Under the pieces are notes generated by a model. It searched no databases, was not told where the DNA came from, and was given only the letters and a program-made list of their open reading frames with translations. From IMG/VR virus record IMGVR_UViG_3300027833_000068, positions 1 through 52,952 of that record: a stretch of 52,952 nt of DNA; one strand, given 5' to 3'. The position numbers and the translations under genes were made by a program. Source of the DNA: a virus. Below are positions 35,302 to 43,552 of this stretch, piece by piece (positions within the stretch are counted from its first letter, which is position 1; each line of letters opens with the position of its first letter).

Positions 35302-37950
35302 ATGGCTGATGAAATTAAAATTGAAAACATAGGCGGTGAAAACGGCGTAGCAAGTGAAGTTACACTTGTTAGACTAGTTAATGCTATGGAAAAAATGGCC
35401 AAGACTTCGGGGGCCGATCCTAAGTCACAAGCAGCCAAAACACAACAAGCATATAACAAAGCTCAACAGTCTGGTGTTAAAGTTTCAACTAAACATAGAG
35501 ATGCTGTTAAAGACAATACTAGCGCGGTACAATCAAACACCAAATATTTAAACCTAGCAGCCGGCGGCCTGATGAGATTAGCCGCAGGCGGAATTGGGTC
35601 TGCTATCGGAAGTCTTAAAGGGTTTGCTGAAGAACTAATATCCGGTGGTGACAGCTTAACAAGTTTTGTACAACACATACCTATATTTGGTGGTGCGTTA
35701 TCCATGCTTACAGGAGTTATGGATAGGAGTTATGTTTCATTCCAATCAATGGCCAAATCAGGCGGCGACCTCGGCTACGATTTAGAAAGTTTAAGAACAA
35801 CAGCAGCTGAATCAAGATTAAGCATTGAAGAATTTAGTTCATTCGTAGCTCAAAGTTCTACTATGTTAGCAGCGTTTGGCGGAACAGTTAGTATTGGTGC
35901 TAAACAAGTTGCCGGCATGACAGATGCTCTAGGCAATGACCTACGAACAGAGTTACAGATGATGGGCTTATCGTTTGAAGAGATTAACGAATCAATGGCT
36001 ATGAGTGCTTACCTAAACAGAACAGGAAGCAAGATGGAAGCACGAGATAAACAAGTACAAGCAGAAGCTGCCGCTGGTTTAACAAAGAATATGCTACAAC
36101 TTGCAAAATTAACAGGCGAAGATGTAAAAGCACAACAAGATAAACTTGCACAAGCTTCAATGGACTTAGCATTCCAAAGGGAACTAGGAAAACTTGAAGG
36201 CGATGAGAAAAAGAATATGCTTTTAGCAATGGCAGAAGCACAAGCTACAGGCGGTGAAGTTGCTGTTAATGCACTAAAAGCACAATTTTTAGGAATGCCA
36301 CCAATAACAAGAGAATTGCAATTATTTACAGCAACAATGCCAGAAAGTGCAGCTCTTATAAAAAAATTACTCAATGACGCTGTTAACTCAGGTATGGCTC
36401 ATGACACATTCCAGAAAGGACAAGAAAAAAGAGTTGTTGACTATACAGCGTCTTTGATAACCTCATCAAAAAATCTTGACGCTATTATTAGAGTTGGTGC
36501 TATATCAGGCGCAGGAGTTGCTGGTGAAATATCCGCCATGGCCAACACAACTATGGATAGAATTCTACCGTATATTGAATCTGGCGGGGAAGATATTGAA
36601 GCAGCTAAAAAGGCAATTGCTAAAAACTACAAAGAAATTTTACCACTACCGCCGAAAGACGGTGAACTAGGTGCAATGGCACAATTTTTAGAAACAGTTA
36701 AAGACGCAAAACTAGCGATTGTTACAAATTTAATTAACCCGCTCGTAGGCGCAGCTGTTGAAGTGTTTGGGCCAGTGACTGGATGGTTTAAAGGATTTGT
36801 TGGTGAAAAAGGCGAAGCAACTACTTTTCAAACAACGTTGGCAGGGTTCAGCAAGTATATAAAAGAAACAGTTAATCCTGCACTTAAAGCCTTTTTCGAA
36901 GCATTTGGAAAAGATCCCAAGAAAGCATTGAAAGAAGCAATGTTTGGTGACGGCAAAGACAAAAAAGGTCTTCTCAAAACAATTATGGAACCAGTAGGAG
37001 AAGCTCTAGTAGCAGGATTTAAAACCGGCCTTGCAGCATTGTTTGAGAATATTGATGTTAGAACGGCATTGATAGCAGGAATTGCTGGATTATTTGCAGC
37101 AAAAGCGGTTGTGGCTGCAATGGCGGCAGGTGCAGCATCGTTAGCTGCATTAGCAATGCCAAAAACATCACCTACGGGAGCACCAATTGCCGACGGCGGT
37201 AAGCCTAAGGGTAAAATGAACTTATCCAAACAGGCTTTAAAAAGACTAGGGCCTCTAGCACTATTGTTTGGAGCATACGAAGTTGGCTCAACAGCAATGA
37301 ACACTGACTTAACACAAGGTCAAAAAAAGGAAGAATATGGCGCAATTGGCGGCGGAATGGCAGGCGCAGCCGCAGGAGCCTTAGCTGGCTCATTTATTCC
37401 TTTTATTGGTACAGCAATAGGTGGACTACTTGGCGGTACACTAGGATATTTTGGCGGTAGTGCTGCAGGTAGAGCGATAATGAAGGACGATGGCACTGTT
37501 AGTACTGACACACCGTCGGCAACAGACAAAGATGTAGCAGAAACACTTGGCGTAACACCAGATACTGTAAAATTATTAGAAAGAATGTCCGGAATTGGCG
37601 GAGGAATGGAAAGAGTTGCTAGTGCGTTTGAAAGAATTGACAAATTAGAAAGATTTAGCGAAAATGTAAATGCAATACAAAAAGGACTTGACATATCAGA
37701 GCTTTCCAAGTATAATAATAATATGCAAGAAATAGCAAGGTCATTAGAAGATATGAATAAAGCCTTAGCAGAAGATAATAAAGGTTTATTTGGCGGCACA
37801 GGCGTAGCATCAGCTGATCTACTTAAAAAGATGGGCGGATCAGGTCCTAGTACAGAACTAATAAATTCAATAAATAAGAACATGAGCGATATGAATATTC
37901 ATCTAAAAGCAATTGTAAGATCAAATAAAACAATCGCAGGCGAATCTTAG
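35302..37950 (+). CDS. Tape-measure-like tail protein (882 aa)
   Basis: No catalytic motif is visible. The character is that of a tail tape measure: long Ala/Lys/Gln-rich helices (about 10-80, 190-330, 420-470), hydrophobic Gly/Ala segments (NLAAGGLMRLAAGGIGSAIG about 82-101; TALIAGIAGLFAAKAVVAAM about 590-610; a glycine-zipper around 670-735 with AGAAAGALAGSFIPFIGTAI and LGGTLGYFGGSAAG), and a C-terminal coiled region. In T4 the tape measure is gp29 (590 aa); I see no direct sequence match to it. Its neighbour is gp26, transcribed divergently, and gp20 follows. If it is a ruler at about 0.15 nm per residue, the tail would be near 130 nm (inference). The ribosome site is weak (TGGAA, about 11 nt). 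Confidence 0.65.
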   Translation: MADEIKIENIGGENGVASEVTLVRLVNAMEKMAKTSGADPKSQAAKTQQAYNKAQQSGVKVSTKHRDAVKDNTSAVQSNTKYLNLAAGGLMRLAAGGIGSAIGSLKGFAEELISGGDSLTSFVQHIPIFGGALSMLTGVMDRSYVSFQSMAKSGGDLGYDLESLRTTAAESRLSIEEFSSFVAQSSTMLAAFGGTVSIGAKQVAGMTDALGNDLRTELQMMGLSFEEINESMAMSAYLNRTGSKMEARDKQVQAEAAAGLTKNMLQLAKLTGEDVKAQQDKLAQASMDLAFQRELGKLEGDEKKNMLLAMAEAQATGGEVAVNALKAQFLGMPPITRELQLFTATMPESAALIKKLLNDAVNSGMAHDTFQKGQEKRVVDYTASLITSSKNLDAIIRVGAISGAGVAGEISAMANTTMDRILPYIESGGEDIEAAKKAIAKNYKEILPLPPKDGELGAMAQFLETVKDAKLAIVTNLINPLVGAAVEVFGPVTGWFKGFVGEKGEATTFQTTLAGFSKYIKETVNPALKAFFEAFGKDPKKALKEAMFGDGKDKKGLLKTIMEPVGEALVAGFKTGLAALFENIDVRTALIAGIAGLFAAKAVVAAMAAGAASLAALAMPKTSPTGAPIADGGKPKGKMNLSKQALKRLGPLALLFGAYEVGSTAMNTDLTQGQKKEEYGAIGGGMAGAAAGALAGSFIPFIGTAIGGLLGGTLGYFGGSAAGRAIMKDDGTVSTDTPSATDKDVAETLGVTPDTVKLLERMSGIGGGMERVASAFERIDKLERFSENVNAIQKGLDISELSKYNNNMQEIARSLEDMNKALAEDNKGLFGGTGVASADLLKKMGGSGPSTELINSINKNMSDMNIHLKAIVRSNKTIAGES

Positions 37951-37978
37951 ATGATAATAACGATTAGGCAGGAATAAT

Positions 37979-39727
37979 ATGAGCTGGAAAAAATATTTTA
38001 CACCAGTACCAACGGGTACTAACGCAGAAGGCAGCTATAGTCCCTTCAGCGGCTATAATGGTGGTATGCAACCAGGTCCTGCAACAAAAAATTATAACTC
38101 ACACTTACCAGATGTGTATGTTGGTAGTCCAAATCGTGTTGAGCGTTACGGTCAATACAATACAATGGACAGCGATTCGGAAGTTAATGCGGCACTAGAC
38201 ATACTTGCTGAGTTTTGCACACAAAAGAATGAACAAAACGGTACTAACTTTACTTTAGAGTTCAAACAAAAAGCAACAAACTCCGAAACAACTATTTTAG
38301 CAAAGTATCTACAGCAATGGTGTAAACTTAACAAGTTCGAAACACGTATGTTTAGGCTAATACGTAATGCATTTAAGTACGGAGATCAAATTTTTGTTAG
38401 AGATCCAGAAACTAAAAAGTTATACCATGTAGATACAGCAAACCTAACAAAAATTATTGTTAACGAATCAGAAGGCAAGACTCCTGAGCAATATATCATC
38501 AAAGATTTTAATTTAAACTTTGGTGAAATGGTAGCAACTACTCCGCATCAGACAAATGGTCAAACAAATAATGGTGGCGCAGGCAGTTATCAAAGTGCAA
38601 GTGCTGGTAAAGGCTTTATAGGAAGTCAGCAAGGTAGCCAAGCAGGCACACGTTGGAGTAGAGAAGAGTCGGAAATAGCAGTTGATGCTGATCATATTGT
38701 ACACCTTAGTATGAGTGAAGGCTTAGACAACAACTATCCATTTGGTAATTCGTTATTAGAAACAATTTTTAAAGTATACAAGCAAAAAGAACTATTAGAA
38801 GACGCAATCATTATATACAGAGTACAACGTGCTCCTGAAAGACGTGTTTTTTATGTTGATGTTGGTAACATGCCAAGTCACCTTGCTATGCAATTCGTAG
38901 AACGTGTTAAAACAGAGATACACCAAAGACGTATTCCAAGCCAATCAGGCGGGGGTACCAATGTTATAGACAGTAGTTACAACCCGTTAAGTATTAATGA
39001 AGACTATTTCTTTCCGCAAACAGCAGAAGGACGTGGTTCTAAAGTAGAAACGTTACCAGGTGGTACAAATTTAGGAGAAATTGATGACCTTAGATATTTT
39101 ACTAATAAGCTCGTACGCGGTTTACGAATTCCTAGCTCATACTTGCCTACAGGGGCTGAAGATGCAAGTAGTCAGTACAATGATGGTAGAGTCGGAACAG
39201 CATATATACAAGAATTAAGGTTCAATACTTACTGTGAACGCTTACAAGGCATGCTTGTTGAAGAATTTGACCAAGAATTTAAGAAATATTTGTTAGAAAA
39301 GGGTGTAAACGTTGATACTTCAATGTTTGACCTAGTTTTCCAGCCTCCACAGAACTTTGCATCGTACAGACAGTCAGAAGTAGACAATGCTCGTGTACCA
39401 ACTTACACACAAATGAGTGCAATACCTTATATTAGTAATAGATTTGCTCTAAAACGCTTCTTAGGCATGACAGATGAAGAAATTGCAGAGAATGAACGTA
39501 TGTGGAGAGAAGAAAATGATGAAAATCTTGAAACTCCAGCAACAGATGCTGCAGGCGAAATGCGCGGTGGTGGCATATCAGGAGCAGGTATGGATGCAGA
39601 CCTAGGCGGAATAGAAGATGAAGATACTTCTGTACCGACAGAAGATGGCGGAGAAGCAACACCGCCAGAAACAACAACAGGAGCCGAACTTGGTGGCGGA
39701 GCAGCAACAACGGACCAAACGGTATAA
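37979..39727 (+). CDS. gp20: Portal vertex protein gp20
   Basis: At 582 residues it is slightly longer than T4 gp20 (524). Clear portal segments are present: DSDSEVNAALDILAEFCTQ (about 62-80), FRLIRNAFKYGDQIFVRDPE, IYRVQRAPERRVFYVDVGNM, YFFPQTAEGRGSKVETLPGG and LRYFTNKLVRGLRIPSSYLP (wing, stem and crown parts). Twelve copies form the DNA-packaging channel and start prohead assembly. The C-terminus (about 515-582) is a Gly/Glu/Thr-rich acidic tail. AGGA lies about 8 nt before the ATG. It follows the tape-measure-like gene after 28 nt with no own promoter box, so it is probably on the same late transcript. Confidence 0.95.
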   Translation: MSWKKYFTPVPTGTNAEGSYSPFSGYNGGMQPGPATKNYNSHLPDVYVGSPNRVERYGQYNTMDSDSEVNAALDILAEFCTQKNEQNGTNFTLEFKQKATNSETTILAKYLQQWCKLNKFETRMFRLIRNAFKYGDQIFVRDPETKKLYHVDTANLTKIIVNESEGKTPEQYIIKDFNLNFGEMVATTPHQTNGQTNNGGAGSYQSASAGKGFIGSQQGSQAGTRWSREESEIAVDADHIVHLSMSEGLDNNYPFGNSLLETIFKVYKQKELLEDAIIIYRVQRAPERRVFYVDVGNMPSHLAMQFVERVKTEIHQRRIPSQSGGGTNVIDSSYNPLSINEDYFFPQTAEGRGSKVETLPGGTNLGEIDDLRYFTNKLVRGLRIPSSYLPTGAEDASSQYNDGRVGTAYIQELRFNTYCERLQGMLVEEFDQEFKKYLLEKGVNVDTSMFDLVFQPPQNFASYRQSEVDNARVPTYTQMSAIPYISNRFALKRFLGMTDEEIAENERMWREENDENLETPATDAAGEMRGGGISGAGMDADLGGIEDEDTSVPTEDGGEATPPETTTGAELGGGAATTDQTV

Positions 39728-39730
39728 ATA
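39723..39730 (+). promoter_or_regulatory. TATAAATA sequence across the gp20 stop
   Basis: An exact late-box match lies only four nt before the ATG at 39735. The usual late start point falls at or after that ATG, so it could serve the genes further downstream or be chance. Confidence 0.35.
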
Positions 39731-39734
39731 CAAT

Positions 39735-39986
39735 ATGATACTTAGAGAACTATTTTACTTTGACCCAGAAACAATTGAGCCTGTAAACAATAAAGGTTAC
39801 GAGCCTCAACACGATGAGTCCCCAGTTAAAGCAACTGACACTAGAAAGACTAGACTAACACTAGGCCAAATCAATAGAATTCGTAAAGCATCCGAATTAC
39901 ATCAAGAAGAAATAACAAATGAATTAGATTTTGTTAGACAGATGTACGGAATAGCAGCACAAGCGGAGGCCGGCGGTGCTATTTAA
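39735..39986 (+). CDS. Small head-region protein between gp20 and the Rossmann-like gene (83 aa)
   Basis: The frame stays open upstream to 39618 inside gp20, but that part is a shadow of gp20; the ATG at 39735 gives MILRELFYFDPETIEP, 7 nt after the gp20 stop. The body is charged and helical: TRKTRLTLGQINRIRKASEL and HQEEITNELDFVRQMYGIAA. Small genes in this place in T4 (67, 68) encode prohead core proteins, and a core or portal-associated role is plausible from position. No good ribosome site is seen; reinitiation after gp20 is likely. The stop overlaps the next gene (TAATG). Confidence 0.65.
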   Translation: MILRELFYFDPETIEPVNNKGYEPQHDESPVKATDTRKTRLTLGQINRIRKASELHQEEITNELDFVRQMYGIAAQAEAGGAI

Positions 39987-40705
39987 TGGCAAAAATAGAT
40001 AAATCTCTATACACCAAACAAGAATGGCTTGTTATACGCAACCAACGAAGACTCCAAAAGCAATTACAAAAACAAAAAGAACATATATCAAACTCTGTAT
40101 CTAATAAAGATAACAGCGTTGCTTTTGTATTAGGTAACGGCACTAGCAGATCTGTTATAGAGCCAGAATCATTATTAGAATTAGGTACTGTCTACGGTTG
40201 TAATGCTTTATACAGGACGTTTTCTCCAGACTACTTAATAGCAGTAGATGTAAAAATGATACTAGAGCTTAGTAAAAGCGGTTATCAAAATAATAACAAA
40301 GTATGGACTAATCATAATAATGCATTTACAGCAATAAAGAATGTAAATTATTTTCAACCTAGTAAAGGTTGGAGTAGTGGCCCAACAGCGTTGTGGTTAG
40401 CAGCAGAACACGGATATGATGATATTTATATATTAGGATTTGACTTTGCAGGTCTTGAGAACAATAGTAAATTAAATAACATATATGCTGGCACAAAAAA
40501 CTATAAAAGAAGCAACGAAGGTGCTACTTTCTACGGTAATTGGCTACGACAAACTAAAACTGTTATAAGAGATAACAAGAAAATTAACTTCCATCGAGTT
40601 ATAGCATCTGATAATTATAAACCAGATGAACTAAATACTTTTGAGAACTTTAACACAATAGAGCTTGGAGATTTCCAAAAAATCTTCAGTTTTCCCCAGA
40701 TATAA
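39986..40705 (+). CDS. Rossmann-like enzyme of unknown function inserted between gp20 and gp21 (239 aa)
   Basis: After a basic helical start (1-40) residues about 45-60 read VAFVLGNGTSRSVIEPE, a glycine-rich loop like the 'GNGPS' loop of DUF115/MptE-like and GT42 sialyltransferase-type proteins. Then come TVYGCNALYRTFSPDYLIAV and a conserved Asp-Val-Lys, GWSSGPTALWLAAEHGYDDI (about 130-150) and YILGFDFAGLEN. This order suggests a nucleotide-binding alpha/beta fold, perhaps a glycosyl- or pyrophospho-transferase. No structural-protein features are seen, so it is an odd neighbour for the portal and protease genes. It is coupled to the preceding gene by TAATG and followed by a terminator-like hairpin. 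Confidence 0.6.
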   Translation: MAKIDKSLYTKQEWLVIRNQRRLQKQLQKQKEHISNSVSNKDNSVAFVLGNGTSRSVIEPESLLELGTVYGCNALYRTFSPDYLIAVDVKMILELSKSGYQNNNKVWTNHNNAFTAIKNVNYFQPSKGWSSGPTALWLAAEHGYDDIYILGFDFAGLENNSKLNNIYAGTKNYKRSNEGATFYGNWLRQTKTVIRDNKKINFHRVIASDNYKPDELNTFENFNTIELGDFQKIFSFPQI

Positions 40706-40712
40706 ACAAAAT

Positions 40713-40733
40713 GGCTCGTTTTGAGCCTGTTTG
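40713..40733 (+). terminator. Hairpin after the Rossmann-like gene, probable terminator
   Basis: GGCTC/GAGCC stem with a GTTTT loop, followed by TGTTTG, 8 nt after the stop at 40705. The T-run is imperfect, so partial read-through is likely. Confidence 0.5.
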
Positions 40734-40747
40734 ACCACACATTCTTG

Positions 40748-40755
40748 CATAAATA
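40748..40755 (+). promoter_or_regulatory. T4-type late promoter box CATAAATA before the prohead core gene
   Basis: The plus strand reads GCATAAATAGTAAATAC. Further TAAATA boxes follow at 40757-40762 and 40785-40790. The first gives a leader of about 45 nt to the gene at 40810; the third would give almost none. Confidence 0.6.
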
Positions 40756-40809
40756 GTAAATACAAATGACAGCCTTACCATAGGTAAATACTTTTATAGG
40801 AGAAAAGAA

Positions 40810-41784
40810 ATGGCAGATAAAAATAAGTTCGAAGAAATGCTCGAACGTCTTGTTAATGAAGACAAGGCCGGCGCAGAAGAACTATTCCACGATATTGTTG
40901 TAGAGAAGTCAAGAGACATCTATGCAAGTCTAATTGAATCAGATATTGAAATCGAAGAAGACGATACAGAAGTAGAAGAAACTACTGATGAAGAAGTTGA
41001 CGAAGCAACTGATGAAGAAGTTGATGAAACAACTGATGAAGAAACAAACGAAAATTTTGACCTAGACGAATTTGAAGTTGAAGCAGACCCAATGGACATG
41101 GGCGGCGATCCAACTGACGATATGATGGGTGACATCGAAGCAGGTGATGACGAAGGTGAAGAAGGCGAAGAAGAAGGCGACATTGAAGATCGTGTTGTAG
41201 ACCTTGAAGACGCATTAGACGACCTAAAATCAGAATTTGAAAAAATGATGGGTGACGAAGAAGGCGAAGGCGATGAAGAAGGTGATGATGAACCTGAAGA
41301 AGAAGCATTTGCATTTGAAGCAACTGATGAAGAAGTTGACGAAGCCTCCGACGAGGAAGTTGACGAAGCTTCAGACGAAGAAGTTGATGAAGCTTCAGAC
41401 GAAGAAGTTGAAGAGTCATCAAAGTCAGACAGAGAACAAATGCGTGAGTACGTCGATAAAGTAGCAGGCGGACACGGCGCAGAGAAAAAAAGCACAGGCG
41501 ATAATGGAGACAGCGGTAAGTCACCAGTAGCAAGTGCAAATAACATGGGTGGCACATCAGCTAACATCTTAAAAGGTGGAGAAGCAGGTAGTGGCGACCA
41601 TGCTGGTTTAGGCGATTTAAACGCTAAAGACCAAGATGGCGGAAACATCAATGTACCAGGCGGTAAAGCGTCTAAAGCTGGCAAATCAGAGCCAGGACAC
41701 GGTGCAGAGAAAAAAGGGAAGCCAGAACAAGCCGATAAAGGTGCAGGTTCACCATTAAACGGCGCTCCTAAAAGAGCAAAATAA
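40810..41784 (+). CDS. Highly acidic prohead core protein (gp68/gp67-like position)
   Basis: The 324-residue protein opens with a conserved-looking helical domain (FEEMLERLVNEDKAGAEELF, HDIVVEKSRDIYASLIE, about 6-42) and then becomes extremely Glu/Asp-rich. Two blocks of an 8-residue repeat (E-A/T-S/T-D-E-E-V-D) occur at about residues 57-80 and 170-201. A second segment (VVDLEDALDDLKSEFEKMMG, about 131-150) may be a coiled coil. The C-terminus is Gly/Lys/Asn-rich and disordered. T4 genes 67 and 68, in the same place before 21, encode acidic core proteins that are cut by gp21 and partly packaged. The role is inferred from position and charge. A strong ribosome leader (ATAGGAGAAAAG) precedes the ATG. 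Confidence 0.7.
   Translation: MADKNKFEEMLERLVNEDKAGAEELFHDIVVEKSRDIYASLIESDIEIEEDDTEVEETTDEEVDEATDEEVDETTDEETNENFDLDEFEVEADPMDMGGDPTDDMMGDIEAGDDEGEEGEEEGDIEDRVVDLEDALDDLKSEFEKMMGDEEGEGDEEGDDEPEEEAFAFEATDEEVDEASDEEVDEASDEEVDEASDEEVEESSKSDREQMREYVDKVAGGHGAEKKSTGDNGDSGKSPVASANNMGGTSANILKGGEAGSGDHAGLGDLNAKDQDGGNINVPGGKASKAGKSEPGHGAEKKGKPEQADKGAGSPLNGAPKRAK
40978..41049 (+). repeat. Tandem 24-nt repeat, three units, coding E-T/A-T-D-E-E-V-D
   Basis: Three in-frame units of 24 nt (40978-41001, 41002-41025, 41026-41049) encode ETTDEEVD, EATDEEVD and ETTDEETN. Confidence 0.8.
41317..41412 (+). repeat. Tandem 24-nt repeat, four units, coding E-A-S/T-D-E-E-V-D/E
   Basis: Four in-frame units at 41317, 41341, 41365 and 41389 encode EATDEEVD, EASDEEVD, EASDEEVD and EASDEEVE. 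The last two differ in only one base, which suggests recent duplication. Confidence 0.85.
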
Positions 41785-41794
41785 GGGAAACTGA

Positions 41795-42430
41795 ATGCAA
41801 AACTTTCTAAGAGAGCATCTGACATTTGACCAAGCGAATATGGTCGTTGAGTCTGCTGAAAATTCCAATGGAGGAAAAGACTTATACCTAAAAGGTATTT
41901 GTATACAAGGCGGTGTGCGTAATGCTAACCAACGTGTTTATCCTGTAAACGAAATTGGCAGGGCTGTCAAAACTCTTAATGACCAAATCCAGGGAGGATA
42001 TAGTGTTCTTGGAGAAGTTGATCATCCAGAAGGCCTTAACATTAACCTAGACCGTGTATCACACATGATTACTGAAACGTGGATGGACGGACCTAACGGT
42101 TATGGTAAATTAAAAGTATTACCAACCCCAATGGGACAACTAGTGCAGACAATGCTGGAAAGCGGCGTCAAGCTAGGTGTTTCATCTAGGGGCTCTGGTA
42201 ACGTAAGTGAAGACGGTAGCGGAAACGTTAGCGACTTCGAAATTATTACAGTGGACGTTGTTGCACAACCAAGTGCACCAGGTGCGTACCCAACGCCAAT
42301 TTACGAACACTTGATGAACACCCGCGGAGGGTACCAGGCATTTGAACTAGCACAGGCAACTAAAGAAGACACCAAGGCACAAAAATATTTAAAAGAGAGC
42401 TTATTAGGAATAATAAGCGGGCTCCGATAA
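41795..42430 (+). CDS. gp21: Prohead core scaffold and protease gp21
   Basis: The 211-residue protein is the size of T4 gp21 (212) and carries the serine-protease pattern of the family: YSVLGEVDHPEG with candidate catalytic His77, and GVKLGVSSRGSGNV with candidate Ser130/131, followed by ISD-like FEIITVDVVAQPSAPGAYPT. It cleaves the core and shell proteins after (L/I)-x-E during prohead maturation. The gene starts 10 nt after the acidic core gene and is followed 14 nt later by gp22, all apparently on one late transcript. The C-terminal tail (about 185-211) is helical and basic. Confidence 0.95.
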   Translation: MQNFLREHLTFDQANMVVESAENSNGGKDLYLKGICIQGGVRNANQRVYPVNEIGRAVKTLNDQIQGGYSVLGEVDHPEGLNINLDRVSHMITETWMDGPNGYGKLKVLPTPMGQLVQTMLESGVKLGVSSRGSGNVSEDGSGNVSDFEIITVDVVAQPSAPGAYPTPIYEHLMNTRGGYQAFELAQATKEDTKAQKYLKESLLGIISGLR

Positions 42431-42444
42431 CTGAGGAGAATAAT

Positions 42445-43542
42445 ATGTTGGAAGCATTAAAATCACTCTTCGAGAGCAGCGCACTTTCAGAAGAAGTACA
42501 AGCAGAAATACAAGAAGCATGGGACGCGAAGATCACTGAGAATCGCCAACTTGCTACCGCTGAACTTCGTGAAGAATTCGCAAAGAAATACGAGCATGAC
42601 AAATCTACGATGGTGGAAGCTATTGATAGTATGTTGTCAGAAAAATTAGCAGAAGAAATTGCTGAATTTTCAGATGATCGTAAACAACTTGCTGAGGCAA
42701 AAGCAAAATATGCAATAGCAATGCGTGAAAACGCAGACCTAATGCAAAAATTTGTAATGGAAACTCTTGGTAAAGAAGTTGGTGAATTACACGAAGACAA
42801 GAAGGCAATGGCATCTAAGTATGCACAGCTTGAGGAATTTGTAATAGAAGCTCTTTCTAAAGAAATTGCAGAGTTCTACGAAGACAAAAAAGATTTAGCA
42901 GAAACGAAAGTACGTTTAGTACGTGAAGCTAAAGAACACTTCAAGAAAGTTAAAACTAACTTTGTTGAAAGAAGTGCAACCGCTGTATCTGAAACTGTTG
43001 ATAAGGTCCTTAAAGGGGAAATTACACAACTTAAAGAAGATATTGAAGAAGCACGAAGAAACGATTTTGGTCGCAAAATATTTGAAGCATTCAGTAATGA
43101 ATATTCAGGTAGCTACCTAAATGAAAAAAGCGAAAGTGCCCAGCTATTGAAAGTTGTTGAGTTGAAAAACAAACAACTAGCAGAAGCAAAAGCATTTGCT
43201 GCAAAAGCTAAAAACTTAGCAGAAGCTCAGGCAACTGAGAAGAAGCAAATAGTTGAAGCAGCAAGACGCGAAAGAACCATAAACGAATTGATTGCACCAT
43301 TAGGCAATGATCAACGCGACATTATGACTGACTTACTGGAAAGTGTACAAACTGATAGATTACAAAGATCTTTTGATAAGTACCTACCGTCTGTAATAGA
43401 TGGCCATACTCCAGCAAAGCGTAAGGCAAAAGTATTATCAGAGGCGAAAGAAATAACAGGCAACAGAGAAAAAACAACGACACATGTCAAAGCAGACGAA
43501 TCAAATGTATTAGATATACGCCGTCTAGCTGGATTAAATTAA
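42445..43542 (+). CDS. gp22: Major prohead scaffold protein gp22
   Basis: The 365-residue protein is almost wholly helical and rich in Glu/Lys/Ala, with long heptad stretches (about 30-270), for example AELREEFAKKYEHDKSTMVE and KLAEEIAEFSDDRKQLAEAK. The motif family KE-(V/I)-x-E-(F/L)-(Y/H)-EDKK is repeated three times (around residues 73-83, 111-121 and 138-149). The C-terminal DIRRLAGLN end is typical. It forms the inner core around which gp23 assembles and is degraded by gp21. GAGGAG lies about 8 nt before the ATG. T4 gp22 is 269 aa, so this copy is longer. Confidence 0.9.
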   Translation: MLEALKSLFESSALSEEVQAEIQEAWDAKITENRQLATAELREEFAKKYEHDKSTMVEAIDSMLSEKLAEEIAEFSDDRKQLAEAKAKYAIAMRENADLMQKFVMETLGKEVGELHEDKKAMASKYAQLEEFVIEALSKEIAEFYEDKKDLAETKVRLVREAKEHFKKVKTNFVERSATAVSETVDKVLKGEITQLKEDIEEARRNDFGRKIFEAFSNEYSGSYLNEKSESAQLLKVVELKNKQLAEAKAFAAKAKNLAEAQATEKKQIVEAARRERTINELIAPLGNDQRDIMTDLLESVQTDRLQRSFDKYLPSVIDGHTPAKRKAKVLSEAKEITGNREKTTTHVKADESNVLDIRRLAGLN

Positions 43543-43552
43543 GGAGAAAATG

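Noticed and set aside
35292-35304. TATAAATG at the start of the tape-measure-like gene
   Set aside because: Overlaps the start codon; the CTAAATA at 35235 is better placed.
39618-39734. Upstream extension of the 83-residue gene inside gp20
   Set aside because: The extra 39 residues are the gp20 acidic tail in another frame; ATG 39735 just after the gp20 stop is the sensible start.
40920-41825. Long Ser-rich open frame on the minus strand opposite the acidic core protein
   Set aside because: It is the mirror of Glu/Asp repeats (GAA/GAT read as TTC/ATC); it has no ribosome site or promoter and overlaps two firm genes.
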